A stretch of 64,000 nt of DNA from Sulfidibacter corallicola (lineage in GTDB: Bacteria > Acidobacteriota > Holophagae > Acanthopleuribacterales > Acanthopleuribacteraceae): the NCBI RefSeq assembly GCF_017498545.1, contig NZ_CP071793.1:8736256-8800255 (forward strand). Direction: 5' to 3'. Shown piece by piece: positions 28,116 to 37,754 of this stretch (within the stretch, counting starts at the first letter, position 1; each line of letters begins with the position of its first letter). The notes beneath the pieces are model-generated. The model saw only the letters and a program-made list of their open reading frames with translations. It ran no database searches and was not told the origin of the DNA. The translations under genes were made by a program, and so were the position numbers.

Positions 28116-28144
28116 ATCTTAAAATAGAAAAAAATATTTTTCAA
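28116..28144 (-). promoter_or_regulatory. Sigma-70-type promoter of the ArsR-AHSA1 unit
   Basis: On the minus strand TTGAAA and TAAGAT are spaced by 17 bases in an AT-rich block, about 30 bases upstream of the regulator start. Confidence 0.5.
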
Positions 28145-28545
28145 TAAAAATCATCTAACTATAGAACAGATCTTTGGGCATTACTTCTTCGCGGTTTGGG
28201 ATACCGAGCGGGTCCCGCGGTCCCGTCTCGAAAAAAATCCCTGATTTTCCATGAGCACTGGCTAGAATAAGTTACAAGTTTTCACCGTTCTAAACATGCT
28301 GATGCCCTTTTCAAACTCGAACCGTGCCCATTCCGATTCGGTGTTCTCGCGCCCTTGGTCCACCTTCCGGCAAGGAACGAGGCGGTACTTCCCGTCTCCG
28401 CTGGTTCCGGCCGGGATCGACCGACGCGTGAGGACCACCCGCGATATGGTGCGAGTCGGGTCACACAGGATCGAACGGCCGGGGCCGGTTTGTTTCGTAT
28501 GGCGCGTCCTGCCGGTGTCTCGCGGCCGAAATCAAGGAGTAAAAA
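28145..28545. other. Intergenic region upstream of the lamin-tail gene
   Basis: Divergent region between the ArsR-type promoter and the lamin-tail gene. I see no gene and no clear promoter for the rightward gene apart from a weak TAGAAT hexamer near 28273. Confidence 0.4.
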
Positions 28546-29751
28546 ATGGGTCTGCGCATGGATTTTCGGCGAGTTGTGGTTCTATGTGGTACATGGGTCG
28601 CGTTGCTGGGCCAGATCGCCACGGCACAAGTGGTCATCAACGAAGTGTTGTCGAATCCCGACGGCCCGGACGGGCAATGGGTCGAACTGGCCAATCTGGG
28701 TGAAACCGAAGCCGACCTGAGTGGCTGGTTTCTCTGCGACCGCAGTGTGAACCCCGCGTACGTTTCATTGGGAGAGAACCGAACGATTCCGCCTGGCGGG
28801 ATCGTGGCGGTGGACTTGAGCGGCACGGGCCAGGATTCGGCCACCCTGTGGGTCCTTTCGGCTCCGTGGACGATCGGCACCGTCGACGGCGAAATGGGCC
28901 TGTACGTGGACAACAATTTCGGCAGCCCGGCCTCGATACGGAGCTATATGCAGTGGGGGAGCGGCAACCATCCGCGCGCCACGGTGGCCGTGGACGCCAA
29001 TATCTGGACCGATGCCGCCGAATTCGTGACCGCACCTGCGGCGGGTGCATCGCTCTCGTTCACGGGGACCGGCGGTGGCCCCTTCGGCCCCAACGACTGG
29101 GAAGAATCGGCCGAGCCCGACCTGGGCCTGCGGAACGGCACCCCGACCATCGTGCTCAACGAGCTGCTGATCAACCTGGACCAACAAACCGAGCAGTTGG
29201 CCGAGTTGAAGAACATCGGACTGACGACCGCGGACGCCAGCGAGTGGTGGCTGTGTAACTTCGACGGAAACCCGCGTTACGTCCAGTTGGGCACCGACCG
29301 CACCATCCCCCCAGGCGGATTCGTGATCATCCACATGAATTCCACCGGAACCGATACGGCGACCGATTGGTTCCCCAATCAGGCCTGGGGGGTCGGCGCG
29401 CTCGACGGTGAATTCGGACTCTACGCCACCTCCGACTTCGGCAGCGCCGAGGCCATTCGCGGGTACGTGCAGTGGGGCTCCGGCGGCCACACGCGCGCTT
29501 CGGTGGCGGTCGCCGCCGGAATTTGGGGCGATGCGGCCGATTTCGTAGAGGCCGTGGACATGGACCATTCCATGGAGTTCTTCGTGGGAGACGGCTTGCC
29601 CTACGAATCCGGCGACTGGGTGGAACAGGCGATTCCGACCCTGGGCGAGGAAAATGGAGGAGCCTGCCTGGAAACGTTTCTGGCGTTGGTGGCAATGTGG
29701 CCCGAGAACAACGTGAACGTTTTGGATCTGGTCGCCGAGGTGTGCCTGTAA
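28546..29751 (+). CDS. Secreted double lamin-tail-domain protein with Cys-WP-Cys tail
   Basis: 401 residues. Signal peptide (about 1-27) followed by two similar domains of about 170 residues, each with an INEVL/LNELL start, VELANLG/AELKNIG and a DRTIPPGG turn (NRTIPPGG in the first). These are lamin-tail (LTD) immunoglobulin-like folds found in bacterial surface proteins. The two copies are clearly a tandem duplication. The C-terminal 28 residues start with Cys, contain MWPENNVNVLDLV and end Cys-Leu, resembling the tail of the dehydrogenase at 2981. AAGGAG lies six bases upstream of ATG 28546. Function unknown; likely on the cell surface or secreted. Confidence 0.85.
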   Translation: MGLRMDFRRVVVLCGTWVALLGQIATAQVVINEVLSNPDGPDGQWVELANLGETEADLSGWFLCDRSVNPAYVSLGENRTIPPGGIVAVDLSGTGQDSATLWVLSAPWTIGTVDGEMGLYVDNNFGSPASIRSYMQWGSGNHPRATVAVDANIWTDAAEFVTAPAAGASLSFTGTGGGPFGPNDWEESAEPDLGLRNGTPTIVLNELLINLDQQTEQLAELKNIGLTTADASEWWLCNFDGNPRYVQLGTDRTIPPGGFVIIHMNSTGTDTATDWFPNQAWGVGALDGEFGLYATSDFGSAEAIRGYVQWGSGGHTRASVAVAAGIWGDAADFVEAVDMDHSMEFFVGDGLPYESGDWVEQAIPTLGEENGGACLETFLALVAMWPENNVNVLDLVAEVCL

Positions 29752-29820
29752 GGCGCGCGTCGTCGCGGACACCCAACCCGCACGTCGGGTGACGCATCGA
29801 ACAAAGGAAGTCGAAACATC

Positions 29821-29858
29821 ACGGCCGGCGCCCCCGGCAAGGCGCGCGGCCGTTTTTT
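29821..29858 (+). terminator. Rho-independent terminator of the lamin-tail gene
   Basis: ACGGCC pairs with GGCCGT with further GC pairs inside, followed by TTTTTT at 29853. Confidence 0.8.
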
Positions 29859-30341
29859 CAGGGCCTGGACCGGGCTCCCGATCCGGATCGACTTTGCCCC
29901 CACGGACGGTTCCCTTCGGTTACGATGGCGCCAAAGTCTTCACATCACCATCTCGCCCATGGGTCGACCGAAACGATGGGTCGCGCGCCATGGGGAAGGA
30001 TTCGACCAGGCCCGTATTGGACGGCTATCCCAATCTCGGCGGCACCAACGAGCGCTTTCGCGCCCTTCGCAACCTGCTGTCCCATGCCGGCGTCACGTCC
30101 TCCCAGGATGGTGCACCATCGAGCGACGCCCTGCACCGGGCGATGTCCGACTGAGCCGGGCCGAGAGGCTCGGAATGGACGACCCTTCTCGCCAAAGGCC
30201 AGCGCCACGCCACCGCGCTCACCGCTTTTTTGGGCTTTCCAGAAACGGGCGGATCCTCTTTAATAGACCGAACATTCAAAGTTCCAAATCCGAATCGTCC
30301 TCGCCGTCCTTGATCTATCTCGTTATATTGGAGATGTTTTC
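29859..30341. other. Intergenic region with one possible 54-residue frame
   Basis: No recognised gene. A short frame at 29990-30154 (plus strand) encodes a polar peptide that begins MGKDSTRPVLDGYPNLGG; it has no clear ribosome-binding site, so it is weak. The stretch before 30342 must contain the promoter of the AT-ER gene. Confidence 0.4.
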
Positions 30342-32741
30342 ATGATTGCGTACGTTTTTCCCGGACAGGGCTCCCAACACAAGGGGATGGGCGCCAACCT
30401 GTTCGAAGCGTTTCCCGAGCTGGTCGCCAAAGCCGACGAGATCTTGGGTTATTCGTTGCACGAGCTGTGCCTGCAGGATCCCAAAGATCGATTGAACCTC
30501 ACCCAGTTCACCCAGCCCGCCCTGTTCGTGGTGAACGCCCTTCACTACTACCAAAAGTGCCGGCAGCAGGAAGCCCCGCCCCAATTCGTGGCCGGGCACA
30601 GCCTGGGTGAATACAACGCCTTGCTGGCAGCGGAGGCCTTCGATTTCGAGACGGGCCTGCGCTTGGTGAAGAAACGCGGGGAGTTGATGGGTCGCATGGC
30701 AGGGGGCGGCATGGCGGCGGTGGTCGGTCTCGAGCGCCACAAGCTGATGCGGGTCCTGGAAGGGGAGGGCGCTCGCGATGTGGACATCGCCAACGAAAAC
30801 GCGCCTTCGCAGCTCGTGATTTCCGGTCCCCTCGAACGGATCGAGGGATTGGTGGCCCCGATGGAAGCGGCGGGCGCGAGGCGTTGCCTGGTTCTGAAGG
30901 TGAGCGCGGCCTTTCACTCGCGCTACATGGCCGAGGCGGCCGAAGAGTTCGGCCAATTCCTGCGTGGCTGGCGTTTTCAATCGCCAAAAATAGAGACGCT
31001 CGCCAACGTGAGCGGCCGACCTTACGCGGGCGATATTCACGAGAACCTGGCTCGCCAACTTCGCGAACCGGTGCTCTGGACCGAAACGATCCGTTACCTG
31101 CTGGCCCGCGGGATTTCCCAAATCGTGGAAGTCGGGCCAGGACAGGTGCTTACCAGCCTGTTCTACAAAATCAAACGCGAGGCGGAACCGCTGGACTTGA
31201 GCGCGGAGACCGACCCCCTTTCCAAGGGAAAAGTCCCGTCTCCCAGCGTCGAATCCAAGGAAGCCGTCTCGGTCGATCCCGAACGGGGTGCCACCACTTC
31301 CCGGCGCGGGGCCGATTCCCCAACGCCGCCACCCACGTCACTCGTCGAGACGTCGGGTGCCGTCAAGACTTCGGGACCGGGCTCCGGGTTAGGACCGGAG
31401 TCGCTGGGCAGCGAGGCCTTCCGCCAGGCGCATGGGGTTCGCTACGCCTATATGGCCGGCTCCATGTTTCGCGGCATTTCCTCACCGGACATGGTCATTC
31501 GCATGGCCAAAGCGGGACTTCTCTGTTGCCTGGGCACGCGTGGATCGAGCATCGAAACGATCGACGCGGCCTTGACCCGCATCGGCAAGGCCCTCGGCAC
31601 CGCCAAGAACTACGGTGTCAACCTCTTTGCCGACATCGAGGACCCGGATTTGGAAATGGCGCTCGTGGACCTGTACCTTCGCCACGACGTGCGCACGATC
31701 GAGGCTGCGGCCTTCATGCGCATCCAGCCCGCGCTGGTGTGGTTCCGTTTCAAAGGTGCCCACCGCGCCCGCGAGGGACGGCCTCACACCCCGCGGCGCC
31801 TGATCGCCAAGGTCTCCCGGCCCGAAGTGGCCGAGGCCTTCATGTCGCCGGCACCGGAGAAGCTCCTGGAAAGCCTGGTCCAAGGTGGACGGTTGACCCG
31901 CGAAGAGGCAGCTATCGCCCGTACGTTGCCGGTTGCCGACGACATCTGCGTGACCGCGGACTGCGGCGGCCATACGGACCGGGGTTCGATTACCACGTTG
32001 CTGCCCGCCATCCTCCGCCTGCGCGACGCCCAATGCCGTAACCACGGTTACGCGTCACCCATTCGGATAGGCGCCGCCGGTGGTATCGGGACCCCGGAAG
32101 CCGCGGCGGTGGCGTTCCTGATGGGGGCCGACTTCGTGGTCACCGGTTCGATCAACCAATGTACCCCGGAAGCCGCGATCTGCGACCAGGTCAAGGATAT
32201 GTTGCAAGGGCTGCAGGTGCAGGACACCGCATATGCGCCGGCCGACGACCTGTTCGAGCTGGGCACCCAGGTGCAGGTCGTCAAGCGATCGGTCTTTTTC
32301 CCGGCCAGAGCCAACAAACTCTACGAACTGTTCCGCCATTGTGGCTCGTTGGACGACATCGATTCGGACACGCGCGAATTGTTGGCCCGGAAATTTTTCA
32401 ACGAGGATTTGGCGTCCGTCTGGACGAGGGTATGCGACGCCTTGGCTCGGCGACGGCCAAGCGAAGTCGACCGCATTGGGCGAAACCCCAAACACAAAAT
32501 GGCCGCCGTCTTCAAAGCCTACCTGGACCGAGCGGCGCAGTGGGCGATCCAGGGCGAACCGGGCCAAAAGGTCAATTACCAAATCTACTGCGGTTCGGCG
32601 ATGGGTGCGTTCAACAGCCACGTCAAGGGCGGGCCCCTGGAAGATTGGCGGCATCGTCACGTGGACGCGCTGGCCGAGCTGATCATGCAGGGCGCGGCCG
32701 AAACCATCGTCGATCGCTTCCAACAGCTCATGCCGCGCTGA
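30342..32741 (+). CDS. Trans-acting acyltransferase / PfaD-type enoyl reductase didomain
   Basis: 799 residues. Malonyl-CoA:ACP acyltransferase (1-280) with GQGSQHKGMG, nucleophile Ser87 in GHSLGEY and catalytic His192. A low-complexity linker (about 285-350) rich in Ser, Pro and Thr follows. The rest (350-799) is a PfaD-type FMN enoyl reductase with GAAGGIGTPEAAAVAFLMGADFVVTGSINQ. AT-ER fusions of this kind act in trans on modular synthases (trans-AT PKS, as in PksE) or PUFA synthases. No ketosynthase, ACP or other PKS gene is nearby, so the partner is remote or the enzyme is an orphan. GGAG lies about nine bases before ATG 30342. Confidence 0.92.
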   Translation: MIAYVFPGQGSQHKGMGANLFEAFPELVAKADEILGYSLHELCLQDPKDRLNLTQFTQPALFVVNALHYYQKCRQQEAPPQFVAGHSLGEYNALLAAEAFDFETGLRLVKKRGELMGRMAGGGMAAVVGLERHKLMRVLEGEGARDVDIANENAPSQLVISGPLERIEGLVAPMEAAGARRCLVLKVSAAFHSRYMAEAAEEFGQFLRGWRFQSPKIETLANVSGRPYAGDIHENLARQLREPVLWTETIRYLLARGISQIVEVGPGQVLTSLFYKIKREAEPLDLSAETDPLSKGKVPSPSVESKEAVSVDPERGATTSRRGADSPTPPPTSLVETSGAVKTSGPGSGLGPESLGSEAFRQAHGVRYAYMAGSMFRGISSPDMVIRMAKAGLLCCLGTRGSSIETIDAALTRIGKALGTAKNYGVNLFADIEDPDLEMALVDLYLRHDVRTIEAAAFMRIQPALVWFRFKGAHRAREGRPHTPRRLIAKVSRPEVAEAFMSPAPEKLLESLVQGGRLTREEAAIARTLPVADDICVTADCGGHTDRGSITTLLPAILRLRDAQCRNHGYASPIRIGAAGGIGTPEAAAVAFLMGADFVVTGSINQCTPEAAICDQVKDMLQGLQVQDTAYAPADDLFELGTQVQVVKRSVFFPARANKLYELFRHCGSLDDIDSDTRELLARKFFNEDLASVWTRVCDALARRRPSEVDRIGRNPKHKMAAVFKAYLDRAAQWAIQGEPGQKVNYQIYCGSAMGAFNSHVKGGPLEDWRHRHVDALAELIMQGAAETIVDRFQQLMPR

Positions 32742-32937
32742 CCGCACCCGGGATCGTTCCCGTTCCGCGTCCGCAAGCCCTTGGATCGGCGTGAGCGCTA
32801 CCCAGCCTGGCGGTTCCGCTACGCCCGGGCGACCCCGCACCGATTTCGACTGCTATAATGATTCTCGTTCTTCCCAACACCATCAATCGGCCTCCTCAGG
32901 TATGTTCACCTCGTCGAAGGTCCCGATAGGAGATCCC

Positions 32938-34194
32938 ATGCTCCCCGTCTCCCACCATTTCCCCATTGCAGGCGTGAAACTGATTCTCTGCCAAGTGTTA
33001 CTGGTCGCCCCCCTGGTCGGGCAAATCGAAATCACCTTGACCCCTTCCCGTGACAACACCCTCTACGAGTCGCCATCGGGTGACCTGAGCAACGGGGCCG
33101 GCGATCATTTCTTCGCCGGCACGACCAATGGCGGCCTGGTGCGGCGCGGCCTCGTGGCCTTCGATATCGCCGGCAACCTTCCTCCAGGCGCCCAAATTCA
33201 ATCGGTTCAACTCCGGATGAACGTGTCCCGCACCGTTTCCGGCGCCGTCGACGTGGGCCTACACCGGGTGACCTCCGATTGGGGTCAGGGCGCTTCGGAC
33301 GCGGACGGCGAAGAAGGTGGTGGCGCAACGCCCCAGGCCAACGACGCCACCTGGATTCACACCTTCTTCCCCAACCAGTTTTGGGACAACCCGGGTGGTG
33401 ATTTCGCGCCCACCGCATCGTCCTCGATCGCGGTGAGCGGCAACGGCGAATATACCTGGGGTTCCAACCCTGCGTTGGTCGGGGACGTCCAGGCCTGGGT
33501 GGACGGCGGCGCACCCAATTTCGGTTGGGTCCTCGTGGGTGACGAGTCCACGAGCCGCACGGCCAAACGCTTCGATTCGGTGGAGAACCCAACCGCAGCC
33601 CAACGGCCGCAATTGACCATCGTGTACGATCTGCAGGCCCGCATCGGGCTGGCGCTCGACGCGGCGGTCACCGGTCTCGAAGAAGGTGCCTTCGGGGTCA
33701 CCCTGGCATACCGGGTGGTGAACCGTGGCGATGCACCGCTGGAACAAATTCAGGTGCAGAACGACCTGGCTCAGGTCTTCGCCGGAGCCGACTTTTCGCT
33801 GTCGCAAGCGCCCCAGAGCACTCGCTTCTCGGTGAATCCCGGTTTCGACGGCGACCAGGATATCGACTTGTTGGACGGAACCGATGAGCTTCCCCCCGGG
33901 GAAGAGGGCTCGGTGGTGTTGGAACTGCGGGTCGAGCCGACGGGCACCCAAACCCTGTTTTCCAATTCGGCACAGGCTTCGGCCACTTCGTCGACGGGCA
34001 CTTTCGTGTCCGACACCAGCCAGAACGGGACCGACGACGATCCCGACGGCAACGGCAACCCGGGCGACAACAGCGAGGCCACCCTGCTGGTGCTGGCGAA
34101 TGGCGTCGTGCCGACCTTGGGGACCGCGGGCCTTCTGGCCCTGATCGGCGGATTGGTGGTGTTGGCCGTGCGTCAGCGGAAGGCTCGTCGCTGA
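32938..34194 (+). CDS. Secreted DNRLRE-domain protein with IPTL-CTERM signal
   Basis: 418 residues. Signal peptide (about 1-29), then a DNRLRE-type beta domain (about 35-230) with a TLTPSRDNTLYES start and FDIAGNLPPGAQIQSVQLRM, a DUF11-like repeat (about 240-375), and a C-terminal VPTLGTAG motif, hydrophobic helix and RQRKARR tail. This last part is the IPTL-CTERM sorting signal, which an exosortase-like enzyme is thought to cleave; no such enzyme is in the window. AGGAGA lies just upstream of ATG 32938. The protein is probably exported to the cell surface or matrix. Confidence 0.85.
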   Translation: MLPVSHHFPIAGVKLILCQVLLVAPLVGQIEITLTPSRDNTLYESPSGDLSNGAGDHFFAGTTNGGLVRRGLVAFDIAGNLPPGAQIQSVQLRMNVSRTVSGAVDVGLHRVTSDWGQGASDADGEEGGGATPQANDATWIHTFFPNQFWDNPGGDFAPTASSSIAVSGNGEYTWGSNPALVGDVQAWVDGGAPNFGWVLVGDESTSRTAKRFDSVENPTAAQRPQLTIVYDLQARIGLALDAAVTGLEEGAFGVTLAYRVVNRGDAPLEQIQVQNDLAQVFAGADFSLSQAPQSTRFSVNPGFDGDQDIDLLDGTDELPPGEEGSVVLELRVEPTGTQTLFSNSAQASATSSTGTFVSDTSQNGTDDDPDGNGNPGDNSEATLLVLANGVVPTLGTAGLLALIGGLVVLAVRQRKARR

Positions 34195-34225
34195 ATCCTC
34201 GGTTTCGCTCGGGCGGCGCGGGTTA

Positions 34226-34281
34226 CGGAGGTCCGCTTTCGGAGGTCCGCTTTCGGAGATCCGCTTCCGGCTGCCCGCTTC
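34226..34281. repeat. 14-bp tandem repeat, four copies
   Basis: CGGAGGTCCGCTTT occurs at 34226 and 34240 exactly, then as CGGAGATCCGCTTC at 34254 and CGGCTGCCCGCTTC at 34268. It lies between two secreted-protein genes. Confidence 0.85.
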
Positions 34282-34443
34282 CGGCGGGGCATCGGACCCA
34301 TGCGGTGAACCCCGCCCGCCAACGCGCAAACGACAGACGCTCGGTGACCGCAGTCACATTTTCTCCTTCGGAGTGGGGGGATGCGGATCCCAGTTCCGTT
34401 ACTGGGCCGCATCCTGAATTTCCCTTCCCAGGAGGAAACCCAC

Positions 34444-35898
34444 ATGTATCGTATCTTGCCGTTGTTTCTTGTCGCGATGATCGGTGCCGTGCCCGGTGTC
34501 GCATGGGCCCAAGGCGAGCCCGACCCCGTCCTGATGGTCGTCGCCAATCAAGACTTCTACTATCCCGATTATTCGTTGCCCCGCCAGGCGCTCGAAGCCG
34601 CTGGGCTGTCGATCGCGGTGGCCGCGCCGACCACGGATACGGCTTACCCACACGGTCCCAACGATCCGACGGTCACGCCCGACATCTCGCTGTTCGATGT
34701 GGATCCCGCCCAATACTCCGCCATTCTCTTCGTGGGGGGCTACGGCGCCTCCAGTTTTCAGTACGCCTTCCAAGGAACCTACCAAAATCCGCTCTACAAT
34801 GGCGATGCCGCGCTGAGAAACCAGGTCAATCAGTTGATCGACGATTTCCACGACCAGGGCAAGAAAATCGGCGCCATCTGCTACGGCGTCACGGTTTTGG
34901 CGTGGGCCCGCATCGATGGGGTCAGCCCCCTCGATGGGCACGATGCGGTGGGTTACTTCGGCAACTCGCCGGGCTTCACCCTGGAGGGTGAATACTACGG
35001 GGTTCCGACCGCCTGGCACGTGGAAGCCAACGGCGGCAATTTCCTCCCGACCGGCTCCGTCGGTGACCCCACCACTTCCCAGGACGACGTCCTCGTGCTG
35101 GACGACTCTTTCGTGCTCGGCGAGAGCTTCAATTGCGGCACCTACTTCGGCGAGGTCTTCGCCGCCGAAATTCAGGATTGGTTTGCCAACCTGCCGGATC
35201 CGTCCCTTCCCGTCCTCATGGTCCTGGCCAACACGCATTTCTACTACCGAGAGTACAGCGAGACCCGCATCGGGTTGGAAGCCGAAGGTCGCGAGGTCGT
35301 GGTCGCCGCAGGCCAACAGGCCTGGTGTTCGCCGCACGCCAACAGCGGTCAAGGCGCCGAGAGCGGCATGGTCTGGCCCGATCTGGCCCTGGCCGATGTC
35401 GTGGCCGACGACTACGCCGCCATCACCTTCGTGGGTGGTTGGGGTTCCTCGCACTACCAATACGAATTCCCCGGCTCCTACAACCACCTCTACTACGGCG
35501 ACGACAGCCACCGCGACCTGGTCAACCAACTCGTCAACGATTTCGTGGCCCAGGACAAATACGTCACCGCCATTTGCTTCGGCGTGACCGTGCTCGCTTG
35601 GGCTCGGGTGAACGGAGTGAGCGTCTTGGATGGCAAGACGGTCGCCAGCTACCCGTGGGGATCGCCTTCCTGCGAAATCGACGGTGTCTCCTACGGCGGC
35701 AACGTCGTGCCCACCAGTTGGCACATGGAGCAAAACGGCGCGATCCAGCTCCCGGCGCAGTCCATCGGAGACCCGACCACGGCGGCGGACGACGTCTTCA
35801 TCGACCTGAGCAACGGAATCCGAGTCATCACGGCACAGGATTACGACAGCGCGCTCCAGTTCGGACACACCCTCGGCCAGGAGCTCAATGCCGAATAA
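34444..35898 (+). CDS. Exported tandem DJ-1/PfpI-family protein
   Basis: 484 residues. Signal peptide (about 1-23) and two DJ-1/PfpI domains (about 28-250 and 255-480). Each keeps the nucleophile-elbow Cys: KIGAICYGVTVLAWARI in the first and TAICFGVTVLAWARV in the second. The family includes glyoxalases, deglycases, chaperones and glutamine amidotransferase-like proteins, mostly cytosolic; an exported duplicate is unusual. Both Cys sites are intact, so activity in both halves is possible. ATG 34444 has AGGAGG upstream. The reaction is unknown. Confidence 0.9.
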   Translation: MYRILPLFLVAMIGAVPGVAWAQGEPDPVLMVVANQDFYYPDYSLPRQALEAAGLSIAVAAPTTDTAYPHGPNDPTVTPDISLFDVDPAQYSAILFVGGYGASSFQYAFQGTYQNPLYNGDAALRNQVNQLIDDFHDQGKKIGAICYGVTVLAWARIDGVSPLDGHDAVGYFGNSPGFTLEGEYYGVPTAWHVEANGGNFLPTGSVGDPTTSQDDVLVLDDSFVLGESFNCGTYFGEVFAAEIQDWFANLPDPSLPVLMVLANTHFYYREYSETRIGLEAEGREVVVAAGQQAWCSPHANSGQGAESGMVWPDLALADVVADDYAAITFVGGWGSSHYQYEFPGSYNHLYYGDDSHRDLVNQLVNDFVAQDKYVTAICFGVTVLAWARVNGVSVLDGKTVASYPWGSPSCEIDGVSYGGNVVPTSWHMEQNGAIQLPAQSIGDPTTAADDVFIDLSNGIRVITAQDYDSALQFGHTLGQELNAE

Positions 35899-36057
35899 CG
35901 GCCCTGTCTCGCTCGACGCATCCACCGAAGCGTCGGGCGGGATTGGGACAGTCCCCGTCGATACGCGTCTGAAAAGCTTGGCCCTGCTCCGATGTTTCCG
36001 GGGTGGGGCCGATCTTTCCTTGGTGCCATCGGTTGGTGTGGCTTCCGGCCCGTCGAC

Positions 36058-36963
36058 TCAGAAGAAAAGGGCGATCCCGCCGATGGCGGCGAGCACGCCC
36101 AGGACGGCGCGCAGGGACACGCGTTCCCCTTGAATCATGGCCAGGGGGATGCCGAAGAGGGGACTGGTCACCAACAGTGTTTGGGCGATGCCCGCACTGG
36201 TCGTTTTCAGCGAGATCTGTTGCAGCCACAAACAGAGAAAGGTACCGATGAAGGTGGCGAACACCAGGATCAGCCAGGGGCGACGAACATCGGTCCGTTT
36301 GGCGGCCACCTGTGCCTTGGGCTTGCCCCGCCACCAGATCAGCAAGGGCATGAAGGCGATGCCGGCCACGAGGCGCAGGCCGGCGCTGCCCAGCGCGCCG
36401 ATATCCGTCTTGGCGAACGCTGCCGAAGACAACACCGCACCGCCCGCCTGGCAGGCCGCGGCCAGGAACCCGAAGATCGCGCCGTGAAACACCAGGCTCC
36501 GGTCCTCCACGGAGGCTTCCGGCGTGCGTTCGCTGATGACCCAGGCCACCCCCACCATGGTGATGGCCATGCCCAGCCAGGCGCGCCAGCTCAGCGCATC
36601 CTTCAAAAACAGGAAGGACAACACGGCCGCGATCGGCGGGGCCAGGGTCTCCATCAGCAGGGCGCGCCGGGGACCCAGGCGATTCAACGCCTCGAAATAG
36701 GCCGTGTCCCCCAGGCCGATGCCCAGGATCCCGCTGGCCAACAGGAGGAAGACCGCCAGTCCCGAAAAGCCCTGCATGGATTCGTTGCTGAAGGGCAGGG
36801 CGACGCCCACCAACACCAGGGCGATCAGTCCCTTGAGCAGATTGAGTCGAATCGGTGGAAAGTGACCGCCGATCTTGGCGTAGTAAAGGGTCGCGATGGC
36901 CCAGAGAAAGGCCGCGGCAAGCGCGGCGACCTCACCGATCGACTGCTGGAAGATGGAAACCAT
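36058..36963 (-). CDS. EamA-type drug/metabolite transporter
   Basis: 301 residues with about ten hydrophobic helices in two five-helix halves, each of the EamA type: LAAAFLWAIATLYYAK in the first and FGFLAAACQAGGAVLSSAAF in the second. The inner-membrane DMT superfamily exports amino acids, nucleosides or drugs; substrate cannot be read from sequence. It is convergent with the DJ-1/PfpI gene and isolated from other transport genes. Confidence 0.9.
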   Translation of the reverse strand: MVSIFQQSIGEVAALAAAFLWAIATLYYAKIGGHFPPIRLNLLKGLIALVLVGVALPFSNESMQGFSGLAVFLLLASGILGIGLGDTAYFEALNRLGPRRALLMETLAPPIAAVLSFLFLKDALSWRAWLGMAITMVGVAWVISERTPEASVEDRSLVFHGAIFGFLAAACQAGGAVLSSAAFAKTDIGALGSAGLRLVAGIAFMPLLIWWRGKPKAQVAAKRTDVRRPWLILVFATFIGTFLCLWLQQISLKTTSAGIAQTLLVTSPLFGIPLAMIQGERVSLRAVLGVLAAIGGIALFF

Positions 36964-37754
36964 GAGTAGAGCCCTGGATGGATTGTGGCGCGGAATGCAT
37001 CGCGCGAGGCGACAGAGGGGCCTGGCCAGCCAACCCTAGCACACTCTGGGGGGGGCGATCATCGCCCCGATTCATTCATAGACAGCGGTGCCGAGGGCAA
37101 CGGGATCCATAGGTGGTGCGGCCCGTTCGTGCGTTCCATCATCGGTCGATGTCCCTACCTGTCCCGACCGATGGTGTCGGCGAACTCGGGCTTTTAGAAA
37201 ATCGTAGAATAGACTGAATACACACCGTAAAAATTATTCAATCGAGAATTATGTCAAACTTTGTTACTTTAAAAACAATTTGGGCCTTCTCGGTAATACC
37301 GATTACAATCAAACTCGCTGCATCCGCTGTCGCTTTCCGAACGTTACCCGATGATATCTTTCATTGCCAACTCCTTGAAAGAACGGAACCTAGCCTTGCC
37401 CATCAACATTCATCCCGCTCTTTTTCAACCTTAATGGATTTTATGCCGAACATGTTGCTAGATACTTCGAAAAAAGAGAACCCCCATACCCGCTCGCAAA
37501 AACTGTCTTGAACACGAATGCCGCGTCCTCGTTTCCGAAAAATGCCTTTGCCACAAACCGAGAGGGGATCTTTACCATTTGGCCCATGTATCCCATTCTC
37601 TTTTTCGAGGAACCCTAGTTGGTGAGATTCGCCACAGAAGAGTCGGTAGGTCCGATGTCTCGCGTCCGCGTATCCGGGTGGAATGCGTGCCCAAACCCGT
37701 CGGTCGTGAAACTCGGATCGCCGCGGTTTCGAATGTGACCTTAGGAAAAACCCC
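36964..37754. other. 0.8-kb intergenic region, partly AT-rich
   Basis: No gene is seen. A GGGGCGAT/ATCGCCCC palindrome lies near 37052-37068, and 37200-37500 is AT-rich. It must contain the promoters of the EamA gene (leftward) and the kinase gene (rightward). Confidence 0.45.

Noticed and set aside
29990..30154. 54-residue frame before the AT-ER gene
   Set aside because: No ribosome-binding site or recognisable feature; kept only as a note in the intergenic entry.
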